Notes: a model not told the origin generated them from the letters alone. Positions 1-11,226 are shown, counted from the first letter of the stretch. The stretch is DNA of 52,698 bases from Gymnopilus junonius (GCA_015501075.1 JADNYJ010000241.1:1-52698), one strand, 5' to 3'. Numbers and translations: made by a program.

Positions 1-155
1 TGCTTGATTATTTGCTCAAAAAGTTCCTCTTGACGACTGCTGCTCTTTCCAAACTCCTCCATTACTCCTTTGAAGGTTTTTGCAAGTTGTGTTGCTAGAC
101 CAACATCTTCATCCATGGTACTTTCAGCTTCAGGACTGTTCGCTCTTGGGGACAT
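1..155 (-). CDS. Unknown protein, N-terminal part, runs off the left edge
   Basis: A minus-strand open frame starts with ATG at 155 and continues out of the window, giving about 51 residues. It starts MSPRANSPEAESTMDEDVG and continues with a polar, probably helical stretch rich in Glu, Lys, Ser and Gln (EEFGKSS, RQEELFEQ). A disordered acidic start followed by a charged helix is common in fungal retroelement gag proteins and in many unrelated proteins, so no function is assigned. The missing part lies to the left of this window. The start is the first ATG of the frame; no splice site is visible in the part seen. Confidence 0.4.
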   Translation of the reverse strand, partial: MSPRANSPEAESTMDEDVGLATQLAKTFKGVMEEFGKSSSRQEELFEQIIK

Positions 156-713
156 GATGTGATGTCAATAGAAATGTTTCAGATGGTGCAGTGAGCTCTG
201 AAGGTGGGAGTTGTCCTCAGCCGTGCACAGGTAGGTTAGGTGATGTATGAGAAGTATTAGTCTTTCGCTAATGTCAGCGTCGCAACCAGAAAAGGAGAGG
301 ACAGTATATTGCGGTAGTATAGACCAGCGAAAGACTAAAGAAAGAATAACTACACGGGACGTTATCATAATAAGACAGGATACAAAAAAGGAAATAAGCA
401 AGATAAGGAAAGAAGAGATGCCGAGTCAGGAAGCCGAAGCACGTTTCCTGACAAATAGCAACAGCACGACTTTTTGACACCGAACTCCCAATTCAACTCG
501 TCGGATAGGATGTTGAACGAGTAGCATAGATTAATAAAAGTGGGGTCGGGCCCCTTCATTCGTGCAAGTATAAGTAGAGATAGAGGTGAGTTAGCTGCGT
601 ATAGAATGGTCGGAATTAACCACTGCTACTGGAATCCAACATTGGCACTTACATACCTGTAGACAATCCAATGCGACAACCCCAGCATCAAACCAATTAA
701 AAGAAAGTGTCCA
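156..713. other. No supported gene between the edge ORF and the hAT insertion
   Basis: Several short overlapping frames exist on both strands but none shows a recognisable motif or splice pattern. The stretch probably holds the promoter of the minus-strand gene at the left edge. Its right end is the target site of the hAT insertion. Confidence 0.5.
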
Positions 714-721
714 GTTGAAAA

Positions 722-890
722 TAGGGCTGCGCACCGACCCGTCACGGGTGTCGGCCGTCGAAGTGATGCCCGTTACCCGTTCATCTGAGACCGATGACGG
801 GCACGGGTGGTCTTTTCTTTAGGCCTCGACGGGACGGGTCGGGCAGTAAAGTGCCCGTCAACGGGTTGTGACGGTCTGACGGGTGCATGA
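722..890. repeat. Left hAT terminus: TIR plus CCCGTC/GACGGG subterminal array
   Basis: After the TIR, the hexamer CCCGTC or its complement GACGGG recurs many times in both orientations up to about position 885, often as short palindromes such as ACCCGTCACGGGT. Such arrays are the usual transposase-binding regions of hAT elements; binding here is inferred. Confidence 0.85.
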
Positions 891-1007
891 AAACTCCTTT
901 CTTTAGCAATCTAGCTCAAATTCGTGTACATGACGAAGAAGTATAAAGACATATTCATTGTAATCCATCTGCTAAATACCATATACATGATTTACATTTC
1001 AAATCTG

Positions 1008-4000
1008 TTACTTACGAGAAAGCGAAAGGCGTCGAAGGCGAAGCTTCTGCTTCAAAAGCATCAAGACACGAATGGTCGATGGATGCAGGCTTGCACGTCA
1101 TAAGGAAATGGTATCTCGTCCACCAGAGAAAATCCTTTCGACAGCAACAGCAGATCCTATAGAAGTTCTCAGAGAAATGAGCATAGTTGAGAAAAGAAAG
1201 ACCAACCAGGAATGGCGAGCACATTGCATGCAAGTCGATAGACATTAGGGAACTGTGCCTGTCTACCAACCCACCATTTGAGCAGATCACAGGAGTCGAA
1301 GTCTTCACGTGGCAATTTGAAATACTCCTCGAGCTCGTTGACAGACACCTTGTCCTTCTTGTACCGAGAAGTGAAGTTTATCTTTGGCATTGTCTGCTGA
1401 GTCGACGCTGAAGAAGTTGTCGGAGTAGACGAGGTCCTGGAAGTGGATGGTGTATAGCGGCCCGCATAATGAGCATTGTAGTGGTTATGAAGTTGCCGTT
1501 TGGCCGTCTCGAGATAGGACGACAGATCCGGGTCAGAGGCATAATCATCACGAATCCCCTCGTATGAGATGCGAGGGTCAAGCACTACAATGAAGAATAG
1601 GTACCTTCTCAGCATACAGATAAATGGCCCAAGGATAGACTCACATGCAGCCCAAGTATAAAATGGGGATTCGTCGTACTTGTAATAATACTCTGAGAGC
1701 TTGATATGGGCATTCAGCAGTCCAACCTTTAGTTGAGGAGGCGCAGATGAAGGAAGAGTGGTAAGAATTGACTTGATCTCTTCTTGAAGTCCACGAAATA
1801 TTGCATGAGTTGTCGAAAGCATGGGCTTCTTAGTAGTCGACATCTGTGTTGTCGCCTCACGGAAATGGAAGAGCCAGGTTGTGACCTTCTTGACCGACTC
1901 CCACTCCTCATCAGAAAGCTCTAGAGCCCGAAGGTCTTTCGAGTGCAAGACAAAGGAATGAATGTTTGATTGGAAGGCGAGCGCGCGAGCTGACAAGGAA
2001 TTAGTAAGTATTCAACAAGCAGACCAAAAGAATACACACCAAGCATCTGATGGGTAGATGACCAGCGAGTCCTGACATCAAGGATCAGCATGAGCGGCTG
2101 CTTCAGGCTATTTGGTGTGTTGCTTGACTGCAAGGTAGCCTTGACTTGAGTGAGCCAGCTCTGCTTACATTGCGGACTAGAGCGGACAGCCCGAACAATC
2201 TTTCGCAGCTACAATGGTGTCAAAAATAGTTCATATATAGTCTGTAGTTACTATACCTTGTCAACACCGGAGAGAATGCTATCTGTAGTACTTGGGTTAA
2301 GCTCAAGAGGATCCTCAGAGTCGTTATCATCTGCTGCGGCCGCCTGTTCATCCGCATCTGAACCGACGATAGTGGTCGCAGATTCCTGATAATTCCCACT
2401 TTGGGATCTCGCCGTCTTGGCCTCCGAGTCCGATATGACACCAAGACCTTCAAGGAGCTGAAAACGATGTGTTAATGACGTCTGGCCATTGAATAGACAG
2501 ACGTTGATACATACCTTGATTGCTGCCAGGTGGACTGTGTGAGGGAGACAGCGAAGGCGAATCCAGGCAGCATTGAGAATAATTCCAACGGTGGCAGCAT
2601 GGTCGACAATGCCCTGGACAAGGGTATCATTATTTGTAGCATTGTCCATTACAAATGCCATGATCTGAAATTGATACCATGGTCAGCTAAATTCTATAAC
2701 GCGGTTGTCAAGAACGTACCCGATCTTGGATGCCAAAGCGAATGAGAGTTTCCCAAACGGCCTCCGCCATATTCTTGCCAGAATGCTCGCCAACAACCTC
2801 TCGGAAATCTATAAGCAGTTCCTCTGCATTGGAGAAGGAAAATGAGTAATAATTGGTATTTGACAGATGAAGTACTAACCTGCATCACCATCCTCCGTGG
2901 CATAGTGAGCAACAATAGCCAGAAAGGCAAAATTATTGCTGGATGTCCAAGCGTCAAGCGAAATGCTGATCTTTCCCGGAAGTTTCTATTTATTGCCATA
3001 AGTATCACGAAAAAGGGAGTGGTAATGATACTTACAGCAAACATCAACTTTATCTCGTCTATTCCTTCACTGCCCATCTTCATGACACGTCTCTTGATGG
3101 TATCCCGGTGTGGAACTGAGATCTCCGGGGTCTTGTGATGAACATATGAGAGGAGAGCACGGAATTCCGAGCTGTCAACCGTATCAAATAGCTGGTCGGT
3201 GGCGACGATCCATTCGACAAGGAGCTTCTCAAACTCCTGCTGATCCCATGGACCCTGTAGACAAATTAGAAAAGGGTATACTAGATAAACATGATGGCTT
3301 ACCAAAGCTGCTGCAGCTTGTTTCTCGAAGGCGTGACGAATGTCTGCCTGATCAGACTGAAGAGACTTGATGAATTCATGGTGCTTCACTGGGTCGAACA
3401 TGGTCTTGCCCGACGCTAAGTCGATCTCCTCCTGAGTAACTTGACGGCCAACCATAGCACTGTAAAGATTATACATAGGTGCTGATGCCGACTTGAGGTT
3501 TCGAATAAGTTCTAAATTCGATCATATCAGTATAGGTCAACAATGAAAGAAAATGAACGTACTCGTAAGATTATGCCATCCAGCCTTCGTGACCATAACG
3601 ACTGTGCGATTGCCATGATAGCATTTGTAGTGCTTGTCTCCATCCTCTCTGGGCTGTTGTAGGCTGTTCTGCACAACAGTCTCATAGAAATAATAGATTG
3701 GATTTCGGGTCTTTGTTGTCTGTTCATCGTGATAAGCCAAAAAGTCTCGTACAAACCAAGATCCGTTACATACCGCAGCACCACCAATTGGTGCACTTGC
3801 CACGCTCGCATCATCTGCAAGGCTAGCAACAGAAGCACTCGCTACACTTGCCAGTGATGTACTGGCAATGCTGGCAATCGAAGGTTGAGTCGAAAGCCGA
3901 CCTGGCTTGGCCTTGTTGCGCTTGCGTTTTGAACCCTTGCCCATGGACGGCATGAGCTTCGAAGGAAGGAGGAGCGCAACCTGGTATGAAGAGTTAGACT

Positions 4001-4540
4001 ACGAAGTCAAAAAAAGATAGAACCCATACCTCGTCATTTGGAATATCTTCGACGTCGGATTCTTCAGATTCGGACTCAGAGGCAGAGCTGAAATCGTCGT
4101 CGTCTTCATCCTCGTCAGCAGTACGCAATTTCTTGCGCTGCCTTCGAGACTTTGCACGGTTTCCTGCGTTAGCAGGCTCAGGCTGACCCCACTCATCAAG
4201 CTTCTCTTGCTCGAGAGACTTCTCGTATCGCCCAAGGTTCTTCGCACGCTGAGGGCGACCTAGAGAAGTCAAATAAAAGCATGTTATTGAGCAGAAAAGA
4301 ATGGCAGTGAGTAGAGAACTTACCAGCTGCTGGGAGTGAGGATGTGTCTCCTCGAATATCGCTACGAGGTTCTAGGATGAGCGGTTTGTCTACTAGAAAA
4401 GTATCATTACATTAGAGAGGTCTGAGATGTCAAAAAAGAAAATCTTACTCACCATTCTTTGGGATCAGGGCCTTGTCGCTCTCAGAAAAGTAGAACTCAT
4501 GGTCGTCTGCTGAAGCGAGCTGTTGATTGGGCTCAGACAT
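1008..4540 (-). pseudogene. hAT-family transposase, multi-exon, one nonsense codon near the C-terminus
   Basis: The transposase starts at ATG 4540 and runs leftwards through many short exons; clear early ones are 4453-4540, 4324-4392, 4030-4259 and 3563-3980, joined by GT-AG introns. A Lys/Arg- and acid-rich N-terminus leads to a BED-like region (YKCYHGNRTVVMVTKAGWHN). The catalytic core shows ISISLDAWTSS (first Asp), FVMDNATNND (second Asp) followed by RCLPHTVHL, then a helical region with LDPRISYEGIRDDY. The hAT C-terminal dimerisation domain is split by an intron: WWVGRQAQFPNVYRLACNVL, then GSAVAVERIFSGGRD. Directly after TISL an in-frame TGA (1098-1100) interrupts the domain; the same frame then stays open and family-like (RASLHPSTIRVLML) to TAA at 1008-1010. 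The stop falls where other family members have Arg, so CGA to TGA is likely. The protein probably lacks the last 30 or so residues. Confidence 0.88.
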
Positions 4541-5277
4541 GACGATACTGATGAGTTATCGCGCTCAATTTCCTCGCTTTTAAGTCTGTGAGCGAGCCTT
4601 ATCGATCGCTAAGAAAACATCTGATAACTCACGGATATCTGTGCCGTTCCTTCTTTCCATGTGCAAATGGGCAGCTGAGCTGTTTTTCAGGACTGTAGGA
4701 GCTATGTTATCAAGGTCCTGAAGAGCGAAAACAAAAGAATGAAGCACGCAACATGGTCAGCACCTCGAAAATTTCAAAGAAATGGGGATAGACTCACAAA
4801 TGTTGGATAAAAAATGTGCTGAAAAAGGGAGCGCAAAGGGCTGAGGCTGGTGCACGAGTTTTGATAAGGAATGAGGAGAGTCATCTGTGCTGAAGGCGGC
4901 ATGGTGCATTTCAAATCAGAAAGATTTTTGGCCCGGAAAGCCGACCCGACTGAGGGTTGGAAGGAAAGAGGGAACCTGGGGCGGTGACAGGCTCAAATCT
5001 GCGTGCTTTATACCTCTTCTCCAAAGTTTATAAGCCCATTGTCAAATTCACAGCAGCGAAGAAGTCAAGGGAAGTGTGTAGTACGTGGCAACAAGGACGA
5101 ACACGAAGAGATTCACGTCATCTAAATTTAGATAAGGGCCATTATCGCAAACCCTAAATGCTATCTCGTACCCGATATGGGTGATCTCCGAATACCAATC
5201 CACAAATCGAGGCATGAGGAGTACCCCGGAATAATGCCTCCCTGACTCTCCCTGACTGAACAAGTACTCTAAGGTGT

Positions 5278-5442
5278 CTACCCGTCATACCGTTGCTACC
5301 CGTCGACGGGCGTTTTCCGACGGTCAGAGACGGGTGTTGCCCGTTGAAATGACGGGCGTCATGCTTGAGCTGACGGAACGGGCCGGGTCACCCGTCATCC
5401 GTGCCCGTCGACCCGTCATGACGGTGACGGTGCGCAGCCCTA
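5278..5442. repeat. Right hAT terminus: subterminal array plus TIR
   Basis: Mirror counterpart of the left end. CCCGTC/GACGGG units are packed from about 5280 up to the terminal CGGTGCGCAGCCCTA. Unit spacing differs from the left end, so the two ends match by motif content rather than by alignment beyond the 15-bp TIR. Confidence 0.85.
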
Positions 5443-5450
5443 GTTGAAAA

Positions 5451-6318
5451 GAGGCTTAATCTAGAGAGGCGGTTGGAAGATCGGTGCGTGTTGGCGGTGG
5501 CGGTCAAGAGCGTCTGCAGAGTCGAAAATTGTGGAAGTTTGGGTTTGTTTACCAGATGCCTCCGGACACGGCGCTGAAATCCGCCAAGTACAATGACAGG
5601 TTGCGTACATCCAACATTATTTCTTCACTGCGACCTTTCAAATTAGGTAGTCCAATTCGTTTGCTGTGGTACCCAAAATGCGGGGCAGCTATGTATTCGC
5701 AGAAATTAAACCACCCGGACCTTGGTACGGCGGTCGAAACGTGGCTGGGCGTCAGTACAGATGTCAAAGCGTCTTAGGCGACAAAAACCTCCGATAGGCC
5801 ACACCACAACGTTCAACGGGCTCCGCCCCGCTCTCCAATACTTCGACTCAGCCCTTTTCTATGACCGCATCCAGCTAACGATACAGCGCGCGCATATCCT
5901 GGATGACAGCACTCCACTCTCATGGCCGGATGGGAAATACAGACTTGTCAAGGTTCGTGTTTTCATTCGAACACGGTTAGCCTAATATAGCTGTCATAAT
6001 TTTACGTTTTATACCAAGGTGAAAACATTCGACTAGTCACTCCAATGCGACCTGTTATCCTTACCCTCGTCCATAAACACGAGGATCTCTTCCTTATAAG
6101 AAGCCTCCAGGTCGCAATTTTCGGAGAGCCCACTTTCTTCACGTCTATACCATCGCCATGTCCCGTCAAAGTAAACATCAACGACTCTCAGACCGTCCTC
6201 CGCTGCAGACTATTCTGGTCGACAAAAAACGGTGTCAGTGTCAACGTGTCCATGTCGTTGACCCTCACCGCATCTCAGGGTGCGAGTGCTTTCCCTTCCA
6301 AAACGCTTCTCGTCGAGG
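5451..6318 (+). other. Region upstream of the PBP-like gene with unassigned exon-like frames
   Basis: Several plus-strand frames look partly coding, for example about 5805-5955 (containing ALQYFDSALFYDRIQLTI) followed by a plausible intron, and about 6045-6400. I do not recognise the products and they do not join in one frame to the downstream gene. They could be decayed 5' exons of that gene or of a separate one. Confidence 0.3.
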
Positions 6319-7508
6319 ATGCTCTTCCCGCCGTTACTTCGTCAAATTTCGCATCTCCAAAGCTGTATACGATGGAGGTTACGTCCTTCGACCGTCCAAG
6401 GTATCCGTCTCCGGATAGCCAACGGCGCCGCTGGTCAAACAGGATTAGTAAAGGCATGGGCGCATGCCTTTATCCGATACATGGTGGAGAAGGGGCATGA
6501 GCCTTTCCAAGTAAGTTCATCTTTGCCATATTTTTGATTTTCGTGCTGAGGTTTCAATTTCCTGCCATAGGTAGCTTGGTATTTGTCTGAATCGACCGAG
6601 AGTCTGTCCCTCCTGTCGAAGGGCGAAGTCGACTTCGCATTGACGTATGTCCCTGCTGCTGAAGCTCAGCTCATCCACGTCGGAGATGCTAGCGAGCGTG
6701 TCTACGCCTTTCGAGTATGTCTTCTTCAACTCTTCAATGTCACACTTCATAATTTCCTGTTTATATCTCGGTTCTCAGGATCAGTTTGTGCTCGTCGGAC
6801 CGAAGTCCAATCCTGCGGGGCTCAAGGATGACGATGACATCTTTCTGATGATCAACAAAATCGTGTGTCATGGCCATGCCGACGCTGCGGTGAGTGGATC
6901 TCCTCATTTCATCTGTACATACTCTATACTTACCAAGTCTACTTGACTTGTCTAGAACCCACCAAAAGACCACCCTCCTACCCGATTTTTCTCTCGTTCG
7001 GATAGAAGTGCGACAAATATCAAAGAGAGCTTGCTCTTTCTTACAATTGGTCAGGTACGTGAACTTTTCTTATCAATAACGTGCAGAGACTTACCTACTT
7101 TTCACCTCCTAGCTTCCTTGGGCGCTCAACAACCCCTCCACCTGGTACCACCGTCATCAATGCTTCCCACGTGAGGCTCTCAAAATCGCCGCCTCTCAAT
7201 CATTCTACACACTCATCGACAGAGGAACATGGCTCGACGCTGCTGAAGATGTCACCTCCGCCTTGAAGGCATTCAGGATTGGCGGCGAAGACCTTAAGTA
7301 CGACCCCACTGATTTTTTACTCAATCCCGCGCATCTTCTGTGTGGAAGTAGGTTGCGTCCTGATAATGAGAGTATTTGTAAGGAGTTTATGAAGTGGGTT
7401 ATGGCGGATGAGGGAGGTCAGAGGGTGATTGATACGTTTGAGAAGAATGGGCGGGTATTGTATACCAGACCGCCTTCATTGAAGTCGGTCCATTGGTCCT
7501 CTTTATGA
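6319..7508 (+). CDS. PBP-like tungstate/molybdate-binding family protein, N-terminus apparently frameshifted
   Basis: Five exons (6319-6510, 6571-6714, 6779-6889, 6956-7054, 7113-7508) with GT-AG introns give 313 residues. The protein resembles the fungal branch of the periplasmic tungstate-binding (PBP type II) family: LRIANGAAGQTGLVKAWAHAF, VAWYLSESTESLSLLSKGEVDFALTY, FRDQFVLVGPKSNPAG, ATNIKE, GQLPWALNNPSTWYH, then DRGTWL and LLNPAHLL. In bacteria such proteins bind the oxyanion for an ABC importer; the fungal role is unknown. The usual N-terminal motif (VYDGGY) is present just upstream at about 6363-6380 but in another reading frame, so an indel near 6390-6400 separates it from the rest, and no signal peptide can be joined. 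ATG 6319 is only the first ATG of the downstream frame. Either the gene is newly broken or the sequence has an error. Confidence 0.75.
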
Positions 7509-7632
7509 GTACCATCTCCTCTGCTTTTCTTACTATCCGTCATCGTTTTAGTGTATATATACCTTGAGGAATTACAACCATATTGCCATTGTATTCTCAT
7601 TTCGTTCATGTACACAAAGTAATTGCGTCGAG

Positions 7633-7638
7633 AATAAA
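7633..7638 (+). terminator. Possible polyadenylation signal AATAAA
   Basis: AATAAA lies 125 bp after the stop codon of the PBP-like gene, in an AT-rich stretch. Fungal polyadenylation signals are degenerate, so this is only suggestive. Confidence 0.35.
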
Positions 7639-7799
7639 GAACAAATTAATTATCAGTACAGTGGGGTTGGTACATCGTACAATAGTCCGTCAATTCATTA
7701 GTCTATTTAAATGCGTTCAAAGTCATGCAGTATCAGATACTGGTGCGATGGTCAGGAAGAATGTCGAATGCTTATGATACTATTTAAATCTATCTAAGT

Positions 7800-8415
7800 T
7801 TACCATTCGACACCGGAACCAGTGATCGTGAAATACGGAGAGAAATTACCAGAATCGCCAAAAACTTGATAAAAAGGGCGTCGGACGAGAGAAAGACAGG
7901 GTAAGAAATTTGTGGTGCATACCAACGACCTGATAATCATGACCATCTTCGACCCAGGGAACCGTCACCGCAATTTTTCCAAGGAGGATGTCGAAGTTGT
8001 TAGCGAGGATCACTGGGTAAAGGGATTACGGATCAGCATTCCAAAATGAAGAGACGCGAAGAATAAGCGCATAGGCGTATGCTCTTGCTTACATGGAGTC
8101 GTAAATTCCCCTTTACGTAGGAAGATCCGGCCAACCTTGTTGGTGATGTTAACGGGGTGATGAGTGGTGTCCCTGCTCCATACGGCGAGAGATCAGATGG
8201 GAATGAGATAAGAGTGGTTCATGAAAAGACAATCCAAATTTCGAGACGCACCATGAGACGTGTTGGCATTCTCCGACACGCCAAATAGTACTCTTCTTCG
8301 GGAATGTCACTGGAGGCACGAAGACGTCTCGTTGCTCGAGGACAGGAAAACAGGAAACACTGTTCAAAGAGGCAGCGAGGAAAGTAATGAAAGTTGTGAA
8401 GATCGTGAACTTCAT
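7800..8415 (-). CDS. Small secreted Kre9/Knh1-type protein
   Basis: Four exons on the minus strand (8252-8415, 8093-8172, 7923-8012, 7800-7864) join in frame to a 132-residue protein. Residues 1-22 form a signal peptide (MKFTIFTTFITFLAASLNSV). The mature part has the order seen in short basidiomycete Kre9/Knh1-family proteins: VFVPPVTFP, TIWRVGE, HVSWDT, ITNKVGRIFLRKG, PLILANNFDIL, VTVPWVEDGHDYQVVVFGDS, then FTITGSG. The fold is expected to be a single Ig-like beta-sandwich. Yeast Kre9/Knh1 act in beta-1,6-glucan assembly at the cell surface; the short basidiomycete versions are not functionally characterised, and this one lacks a Ser/Thr-rich tail or GPI signal. All splice sites are GT-AG and the frame is intact. 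Confidence 0.85.
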
Positions 8416-8490
8416 AGAGGGCGAAAAAAGATAGGGTATGTAGAGTAGAATTATCGCCGGGTAAAGTTATTTCTTGGAGAACGCTGCGAG

Positions 8491-8500
8491 TATAAATATG
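8491..8500 (-). promoter_or_regulatory. Candidate TATA box for the Kre9/Knh1-like gene
   Basis: On the minus strand the sequence reads CATATTTATA, about 80 bp upstream of the ATG at 8415. The position fits a core promoter with a short 5' UTR. Confidence 0.35.
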
Positions 8501-8502
8501 CT

Positions 8503-9287
8503 AAAGCCTTGATCAAGTAAGAGTGGGATGTAGAAGTCTCGAAGAGAACGATCCGCAACTTTATATACCGGATCTACGAAGCAAGGTCGGCGTTCCTATC
8601 GCGTCAAAAATAGGACCCGTCCGTAAGAGTCTTCTTGCTTCTGGGAATTCATCAATTGGGGAGTTGATTCACTTTCAGGCCAGAATAGCTTACTCACGGC
8701 TCCTAGCACACGTTATACGCATGGGCCTGTCAATAGCCAACAGGCACTGTTAGCGGGTGTGCCACCATCGTGTAGACTGGATAATCAGATTGAGCTCAAT
8801 GAGGGTCCTGGGGATAAAGAAGCGAGTCTCGATCAATTTAGGCAGTGATCGGTTAGAATTCGAAGGTGCGTACGTATATCCAAGTATCGCTTCCCGCAGA
8901 TCAGCCCGTACCTAAAAAGAGCGCGTGGATTTGGGTGAACCATATGGATACGACCTCATAATGAACGTGAAACTGCATCGTCCGATAAGTAAAGAGGAAA
9001 AAATGGATAGACCACCGAAGATAAGCGCACTAAGGTCAAAGTTGTCTGGCATCAGATTCCTTATCGTTGATCAACGGCAAACACCTAGCCTTTTTTGAAT
9101 TCAATGATGATCCCACCGGAATATCGGTGCCCAGTCATATATGCCTGACCACTAAAGAGCTTTCTGTACAACTCTAGTTTCACATAAGTATCTAAGTATC
9201 TAAGTTGGGTACAAATATTCTAAACTAATCACGGAACCTAGCGGATTCGAAGACGAACAGGTACGCACAGCATGCCGGTTCGGTCAA
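8503..9287. other. Intergenic region, no supported gene
   Basis: Only short frames occur. One minus-strand frame at about 8906-9052 would encode 48 residues with a hydrophobic centre, but it has no recognisable motif. The right part is the 3' side of the His/Ala-rich gene. Confidence 0.45.
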
Positions 9288-10114
9288 TTAATTCAGAGAA
9301 CCAGGGGCAAGCCTGGCAGCAGAAGTTCGGTGAACCCTGGCCTGGCCGGAGTGGTACCGCGCCATTTCGTGATCGCCTTCACTCCTAAATTTCTGTGCAG
9401 CGAGGTGGTGAGAATGAGCCGCGTCGAGGTGAGCATGTGCGATTTTGGCATGCGTATGCGATAGTGAGGCTTGAGTATATCCAAGACGAGCCCTCGAAGA
9501 CGACAAGCGAGCAGTGTGCAGCGATCCCGAGTTGTGTCCATGGATGGCTGAAGCATTTGTGCGGTGCCTTTGACGCTCTGAGGTGTGGAGAGCAGCTTGC
9601 TTGCGGTGGAAATGGGCCTCTTCAAGGTGAGCTGCTGCTGCTGCATGGTTGCCGTTACGGGTGTGGGCCTGTGCAACAGCCAAATGGGCACGATGAGCAC
9701 TCCTGTGTTCGGCTGCAGTCCGACCGTGCTCGCGCGCAGCCGTGTTATGCGCGCGGACAAGTTCATGAGCTGTTTGTAATTCGTCAATGGGATGTTTTAG
9801 TGAATGAAAAACAGTACTACAAACCTCCAGGAATCTCGTGGAGGGAGTGAGGACCACCCAGTCCATGAGCAGCTACATGAGAACCGAAATTGTGCGAATA
9901 AGCCGGGTGAATACCATTCTAGGGTAATTGAACAGTAAGCAGAGTGAAAAACTCGTGATCTGGTAGAACTACATACCCCAAAGGTGTCCGCCGGAGAAAG
10001 GTGTGTCCTTTCACCAGTGACAGGATCACGATGTGGCGAAGGCGAAGGTGCAGCGAGAGCGCTTCCAACCAGGAGAACGGTGGCCGCTAACAAGATAGAA
10101 CGAAAGCCAAGCAT
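9288..10114 (-). CDS. Secreted His/Ala-rich protein with TPR-like helical repeats
   Basis: Three exons (9977-10114, 9825-9918, 9288-9769) join without frame loss into 237 residues. Residues 1-21 are a typical signal peptide (MLGFRSILLAATVLLVGSAL) followed by a short Pro/Ser stretch. The rest is extremely rich in Ala and His: about 34 histidines, 26 of them in the last 160 residues, often spaced three or four apart on one face of predicted helices (EHRSAHRAHLAVAQAH). Two segments, GNHAAAAAHLEEAHFHRKQ and EGDHEMARYHSGQARVHRTS, have the small-residue spacing of TPR helix pairs. I do not recognise a named family. Metal binding outside the cell is an attractive inference from the histidine content, not shown. 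The intact frame across 482 bp of biased sequence argues for a real gene. Confidence 0.75.
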
Positions 10115-10290
10115 GATGAAGCTGAACTTATGAGTAATTTATGTGCTTGAAGTCGAAAAACAAAATTCAGCGTATTGTATCATACCGTTACGAAAAGATG
10201 CATACTTGAAGTTGCAGGAGGACGGCCACCGGTGCGCGTTTGAGATGTGAAGATGAGACCAGCTGAGGAATCGAGTTGAGTACGAGCGAC

Positions 10291-10299
10291 CTTATATAC
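10291..10299 (-). promoter_or_regulatory. Candidate TATA box for the His/Ala-rich secreted protein gene
   Basis: The minus strand reads TATATAAGG about 180 bp upstream of the ATG at 10114. It would imply a 5' UTR of roughly 150 bp. Confidence 0.35.
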
Positions 10300-11218
10300 A
10301 CCAGACGTCGCCGCCCTTCCCAATACGTTTCATGCGTCCAAAGGCAGTTCCTTTTCGGCATGATATCATCCAAGCTTACCCGAGTAGAAATGTTCCAGTG
10401 AATACGGACATTTAACTCTCCGGCCAGCAGGGGCGAATTAAGTACTACATGGAACAAGAAAAGCGGAATGCCGAAATGCAGAAAACAATTTAATCAGACG
10501 AGTACAAAAATAGATGAGGAAAGGACTCACCGAAGGTTCTGACACAGCGGATGGTGCTAAGATATTGGGGATGTACGGCCAGGAGCGAAGCTCGAAGTTC
10601 TACGCACTGAACATGAAGGGAGGACATATATGAGTATAATTTTCACTCACAATTACTTTAACTCTGAGTAAAGCCAGAGTCAGAGATACGCAAAGAAAAT
10701 CAAACACGGTATGACGGAACTTAGATGCCTATCAAAAGATTGGGGATGATGACCGCGGTCAAACCTTCAGCAAGACTACGAGGCGACGTTAGGCAGAAAA
10801 TAGAAAGGTTTCGAGAGGATCGTACCTTATGCGGCAATTCTCCAACTTTTTCAGAGCCTGGTTCTTCGGAACGGTACTGAAATGTGCCATGTGAGAGGAA
10901 TGCAGTAGCAGCCACAGGTGATCGTAGCCTTACAAAGCCACGGAGAACGACCGGAAAAAGATATTTACACTCCTAGCACCACCGATTAGCAAGGGGATTA
11001 CTAAGGGTGGAAGGGAAACATACGACTGAAACACCTGTATCCAATTTCAAAGAAAAATGGCCCCAACCGTACAAATGTTGCTGCCAACAATAACCTCGGA
11101 GTGGCTTGAAAGAGTGCTCAGCTGCAGTTTGCTTCTTACGACGGTCGCCTAAGATACACCGCTACATCAATATCGTTTCTCAATCTCAGACAAGGAAAGA
11201 ATAGTACCTGAAAAGGGC
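10300..11218. other. Intergenic region, no supported gene
   Basis: Minus-strand frames at 10721-10915 and nearby have plausible splice signals but no recognisable domain and do not assemble into a convincing protein. The right end is the insertion site of the MITE. Confidence 0.45.
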
Positions 11219-11226
11219 GACAATCT

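Larger units (their letters stand above)
722..5442 (-). mobile_element. Complete hAT DNA transposon, 4721 bp, with 8-bp target site duplication
   Basis: Both ends can be placed exactly. The left end begins TAGGGCTGCGCACCG and the right end is its reverse complement, a perfect 15-bp terminal inverted repeat. The element is flanked by the direct repeat GTTGAAAA at 714-721 and 5443-5450, the 8-bp duplication expected of hAT elements. Inside each end lies 150-180 bp of dense CCCGTC/GACGGG repeats, the kind of subterminal array that hAT transposases bind. The interior holds one multi-exon transposase on the minus strand. The perfect duplication and intact ends suggest a fairly recent insertion, although the transposase has a premature stop. 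Confidence 0.95.

Noticed and set aside
5722..6418. Plus-strand frames upstream of the PBP-like gene as a separate gene
   Set aside because: No recognised motif, several competing frames and no convincing splice joining; listed only as a region.
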